This document shows, in pieces, positions 54,060 to 55,823 of a DNA stretch of 55,823 nt. Within the stretch, counting starts at the first letter, position 1, and each line of letters opens with the position of its first letter. The stretch lies in assembly GCA_016840515.1 (NCBI GenBank), contig JAEOSF010000021.1, forward strand, positions 1 to 55,823, read 5' to 3'. This DNA comes from Candidatus Borrarchaeum yapensis (lineage in GTDB: Archaea; Asgardarchaeota; Sifarchaeia; Borrarchaeales; Borrarchaeaceae). A model generated the notes under the pieces. The model did not search any database. It saw only the letters and a program-made list of their open reading frames with translations, and was not told where the DNA came from. The position numbers were made by a program, and so were the translations under genes.

Positions 54060-55325
54060 ATGCACGTTGACATCCCTTATGGAGAGGAAAAAATTACAGT
54101 TGATGTTCCAACGCCTTGTGAAGTATTAATCCCAAATAAAGTCACAATTAGAGCTCAAAACAAAATTATTGAGCAGGCGATAACTAATCCCCTCGGGAAA
54201 GAATCATTTGAAGATTTTACTGCGAAATCTGACCGTTTACTTGTCATCGTTAATGATGCATCACGCCCGACTCCTACTTCAAAGATATTGGGGTATCTTT
54301 ATCCCTATCTTTCATCGCATCCAGATATTCGGTTTCTGGTTGCTACAGGGGCTCATAGGGCGCCAACTGAAGAAGAACATCGATATATCTTTGGGAGATT
54401 CTATGATGATTTCAAGGAGATTGTAGTTGCTCATGATGCTCGAAAGGAAGACGATATGACGTATCTCGGAACATCGAAAAATGGAACCGAGATGTACATT
54501 AACAAGTTGGTTCCTGAGATCGGAAATGTGCTCATTATTGGAAGTGTTGAGCCTCATTACTTTGCTGGTTACACTGGAGGTAGAAAATCGTTTCTTCCTG
54601 GCGTGGCATCGTATAAAACTATTGAGATGAATCATAAACTCGCGTTAAGTGATGATGCAAAATCTCTCGCTCTTGATGGAAATCCTGTTCATGAGGACAT
54701 GGTCGATGCGATGAATGTTTTAAAGAATGTCAATGTGTTTTCGATTCAGACAGTTCTGACTGGTGATCATCAACTCTATGCAGTAACTGCTGGCGACCTT
54801 CTGAAATCCTTTGATGCAGCCATTGAATATGCGAATCAAATATATTGCGTTCCATTGGAGCAAAAAGCCAACATTGTCATTTCCGTTGCACCTTATCCTA
54901 TGGATATTGATTTATATCAGTCTCAAAAAGCCCTAGATAATGGCAAATTGGCATTAGAAGATGATGGAATTCTAATCGTCGTTTCGAAATGCCGAATGGG
55001 TGTTGGTGAAGCTGCGTTTTTAGATCTTTTATCAAAAGCTGAGTCGTGCCAAGGTGTATTAGATCTACTAGGTGACGAGTATAAACTCGGTTATCATAAA
55101 GCAGCAAAAATGGCAAGGATCGGAATTAGAGCTCAGATGTGGGCCGTAACTGATTTGGATGAGAATATTATCAAAAAAGCAAAGTTAAAGCCATTTTCTG
55201 ATATTCAGTCAGCGATTAATAATGCAGTTCGTGTGATAAAGACAAGTGGTAAACAACCGAGAATTGCAGTAATGCCATCAGGGAGTCTTACCATCCCGTA
55301 TCTAAATCCAAACAAAAAAGAATGA
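54060..55325 (+). CDS. larA: LarA-family nickel-pincer racemase-like protein
   Basis: A 421-residue protein. H99 (ATGAHR), H166 and K176 (VEPHYFAGYTGGRKS) and H192 (MNHKL) match by order and spacing the H108, H174, K184 and H200 of Lactobacillus LarA, which bind the nickel-pincer cofactor and substrate. Family members racemise lactate or other 2-hydroxy acids. The genes LarB, LarC and LarE for making the cofactor are not in the window. GAGAGAT ahead of the ATG. Substrate is not established. Confidence 0.85.
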   Translation: MHVDIPYGEEKITVDVPTPCEVLIPNKVTIRAQNKIIEQAITNPLGKESFEDFTAKSDRLLVIVNDASRPTPTSKILGYLYPYLSSHPDIRFLVATGAHRAPTEEEHRYIFGRFYDDFKEIVVAHDARKEDDMTYLGTSKNGTEMYINKLVPEIGNVLIIGSVEPHYFAGYTGGRKSFLPGVASYKTIEMNHKLALSDDAKSLALDGNPVHEDMVDAMNVLKNVNVFSIQTVLTGDHQLYAVTAGDLLKSFDAAIEYANQIYCVPLEQKANIVISVAPYPMDIDLYQSQKALDNGKLALEDDGILIVVSKCRMGVGEAAFLDLLSKAESCQGVLDLLGDEYKLGYHKAAKMARIGIRAQMWAVTDLDENIIKKAKLKPFSDIQSAINNAVRVIKTSGKQPRIAVMPSGSLTIPYLNPNKKE

Positions 55326-55384
55326 TAAAAAAATGATTTTAGACAGAGAGCAAAAGCTTTTCCAATACTAGTTTTTTAATTTCG

Positions 55385-55823
55385 CTATTCATATTCGGGA
55401 TGATATGATATGGGGTGTAAAGGCAAGCCACTGATTTGCGATGCTTCAAGCGTAACGGGTGAAAGATAAGATTTTGCAAAACCTCTAACTTCAGCCAAAG
55501 TATATTTTCTGGTAGTTGAGAGTAATTGTCTACCCTCAATGTCCAAAGAGCGGATATAATTGACAACACCTTCTGTTCCTTTGTATCGAGCAACTGCGCA
55601 GAATGAGCTTGCCATTGCAATACCATCTGCACCGAGAATGATTGCTTTTACTAGATGATCTGCTCGCAATAGACCCCCCGCAATAACAAAAGACGGTTTA
55701 TATTGCCTCTCACGGGATAGATCGCTAAGGATTTTATACCCACCAACAAGACATTGAAGCGTAGATAAGCCAACTTCGTTCATAATAATGCGTGGTGACA
55801 TACCTGTTCCACCTTCAGCACCA
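55385..55823 (-). CDS. Glutamate-synthase-type FMN-binding domain protein, C-terminal part
   Basis: About 145 C-terminal codons of a protein whose start lies beyond the right edge. GAEGGTGMSPR at the edge, then VIAGGLLRADHLVKAIILGADGIAMASSF, are the FMN/phosphate-binding motifs of the glutamate synthase large-subunit central domain and its stand-alone archaeal homologues. The frame is open from the edge to the stop at 55385. Convergent with larA (59-bp gap). Confidence 0.82.
   Translation of the reverse strand, partial: GAEGGTGMSPRIIMNEVGLSTLQCLVGGYKILSDLSRERQYKPSFVIAGGLLRADHLVKAIILGADGIAMASSFCAVARYKGTEGVVNYIRSLDIEGRQLLSTTRKYTLAEVRGFAKSYLSPVTLEASQISGLPLHPISYHPEYE

Noticed and set aside
1..55823. 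CRISPR array, rRNA or complete tRNA genes
   Set aside because: No regularly spaced direct repeats, no conserved rRNA segments, and no complete cloverleaf were recognised by reading both strands; a covariance search could still find an intron-containing tRNA.

Overview
The window looks like a chromosomal segment from an Asgard-type archaeon. The evidence is a mix of archaeal informational genes (XPD helicase, Ski2-like helicase, archaeal ProRS, eukaryote-type ribosomal protein S26e) and eukaryote-like small GTPases. One GTPase is Arf-like, and one is a Rab/Ras-like domain at the head of a 684-residue protein. The DNA is AT-rich. Genes are compact, and many start with TTG or GTG behind strong GGAGG/GGGGG ribosome-binding sites. 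The exact Asgard lineage cannot be fixed from the sequence alone.

Layout. 0-1.1 kb holds two non-autonomous IS200/IS605-type elements; one cuts a small gene. 1.1-8.9 kb: Arf-like GTPase, Ski2-like and XPD helicases, TPR protein, FKBP isomerase, small membrane protein. 9-16 kb: radical SAM protein, methyltransferase, divergent CofD, DUF389 membrane protein, ankyrin protein, GDT1-type transporter. 16-24 kb (all minus strand): membrane zinc-ribbon protein, divergent F420-reductase-like protein, DUF4139 protein, NucS-like nuclease, TPR-like protein, radical SAM protein. 24-28.5 kb: short genes (two ferredoxins, RHH regulator, S26e, hypotheticals) with repeat-rich promoters. 28.5-37.4 kb: a citrate module (ATP-citrate lyase subunits, NADP-type isocitrate dehydrogenase, aconitase/IPMI-type large and small subunits, HD phosphohydrolase) plus a PLP enzyme. 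37.6-48.8 kb: ProRS, membrane and zinc-ribbon proteins, Rab fusion, PfkB kinase, nitroreductase, two GT4 glycosyltransferases, V4R-like protein, winged-helix regulator. 49-55.8 kb: a third IS-derived element, a nine-PAS protein without a kinase domain, a second nitroreductase, a LarA-like racemase, and the C-terminus of a glutamate-synthase-type FMN protein that runs off the edge.

How the genes work together. ATP-citrate lyase, aconitase-like and isocitrate dehydrogenase genes together encode the acetyl-CoA/oxaloacetate to 2-oxoglutarate limb. The lyase operon and the aconitase operon carry a similar ~55-bp sequence at the same distance (about 105-109 nt to a shared core) upstream of their first start codons, which suggests co-regulation. 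The best-supported unusual signal is a family of TnpB-less IS605-like elements with omegaRNA-like 3' parts. Removing exactly 392 bp (294-685) from the first copy restores a 79-codon reading frame.
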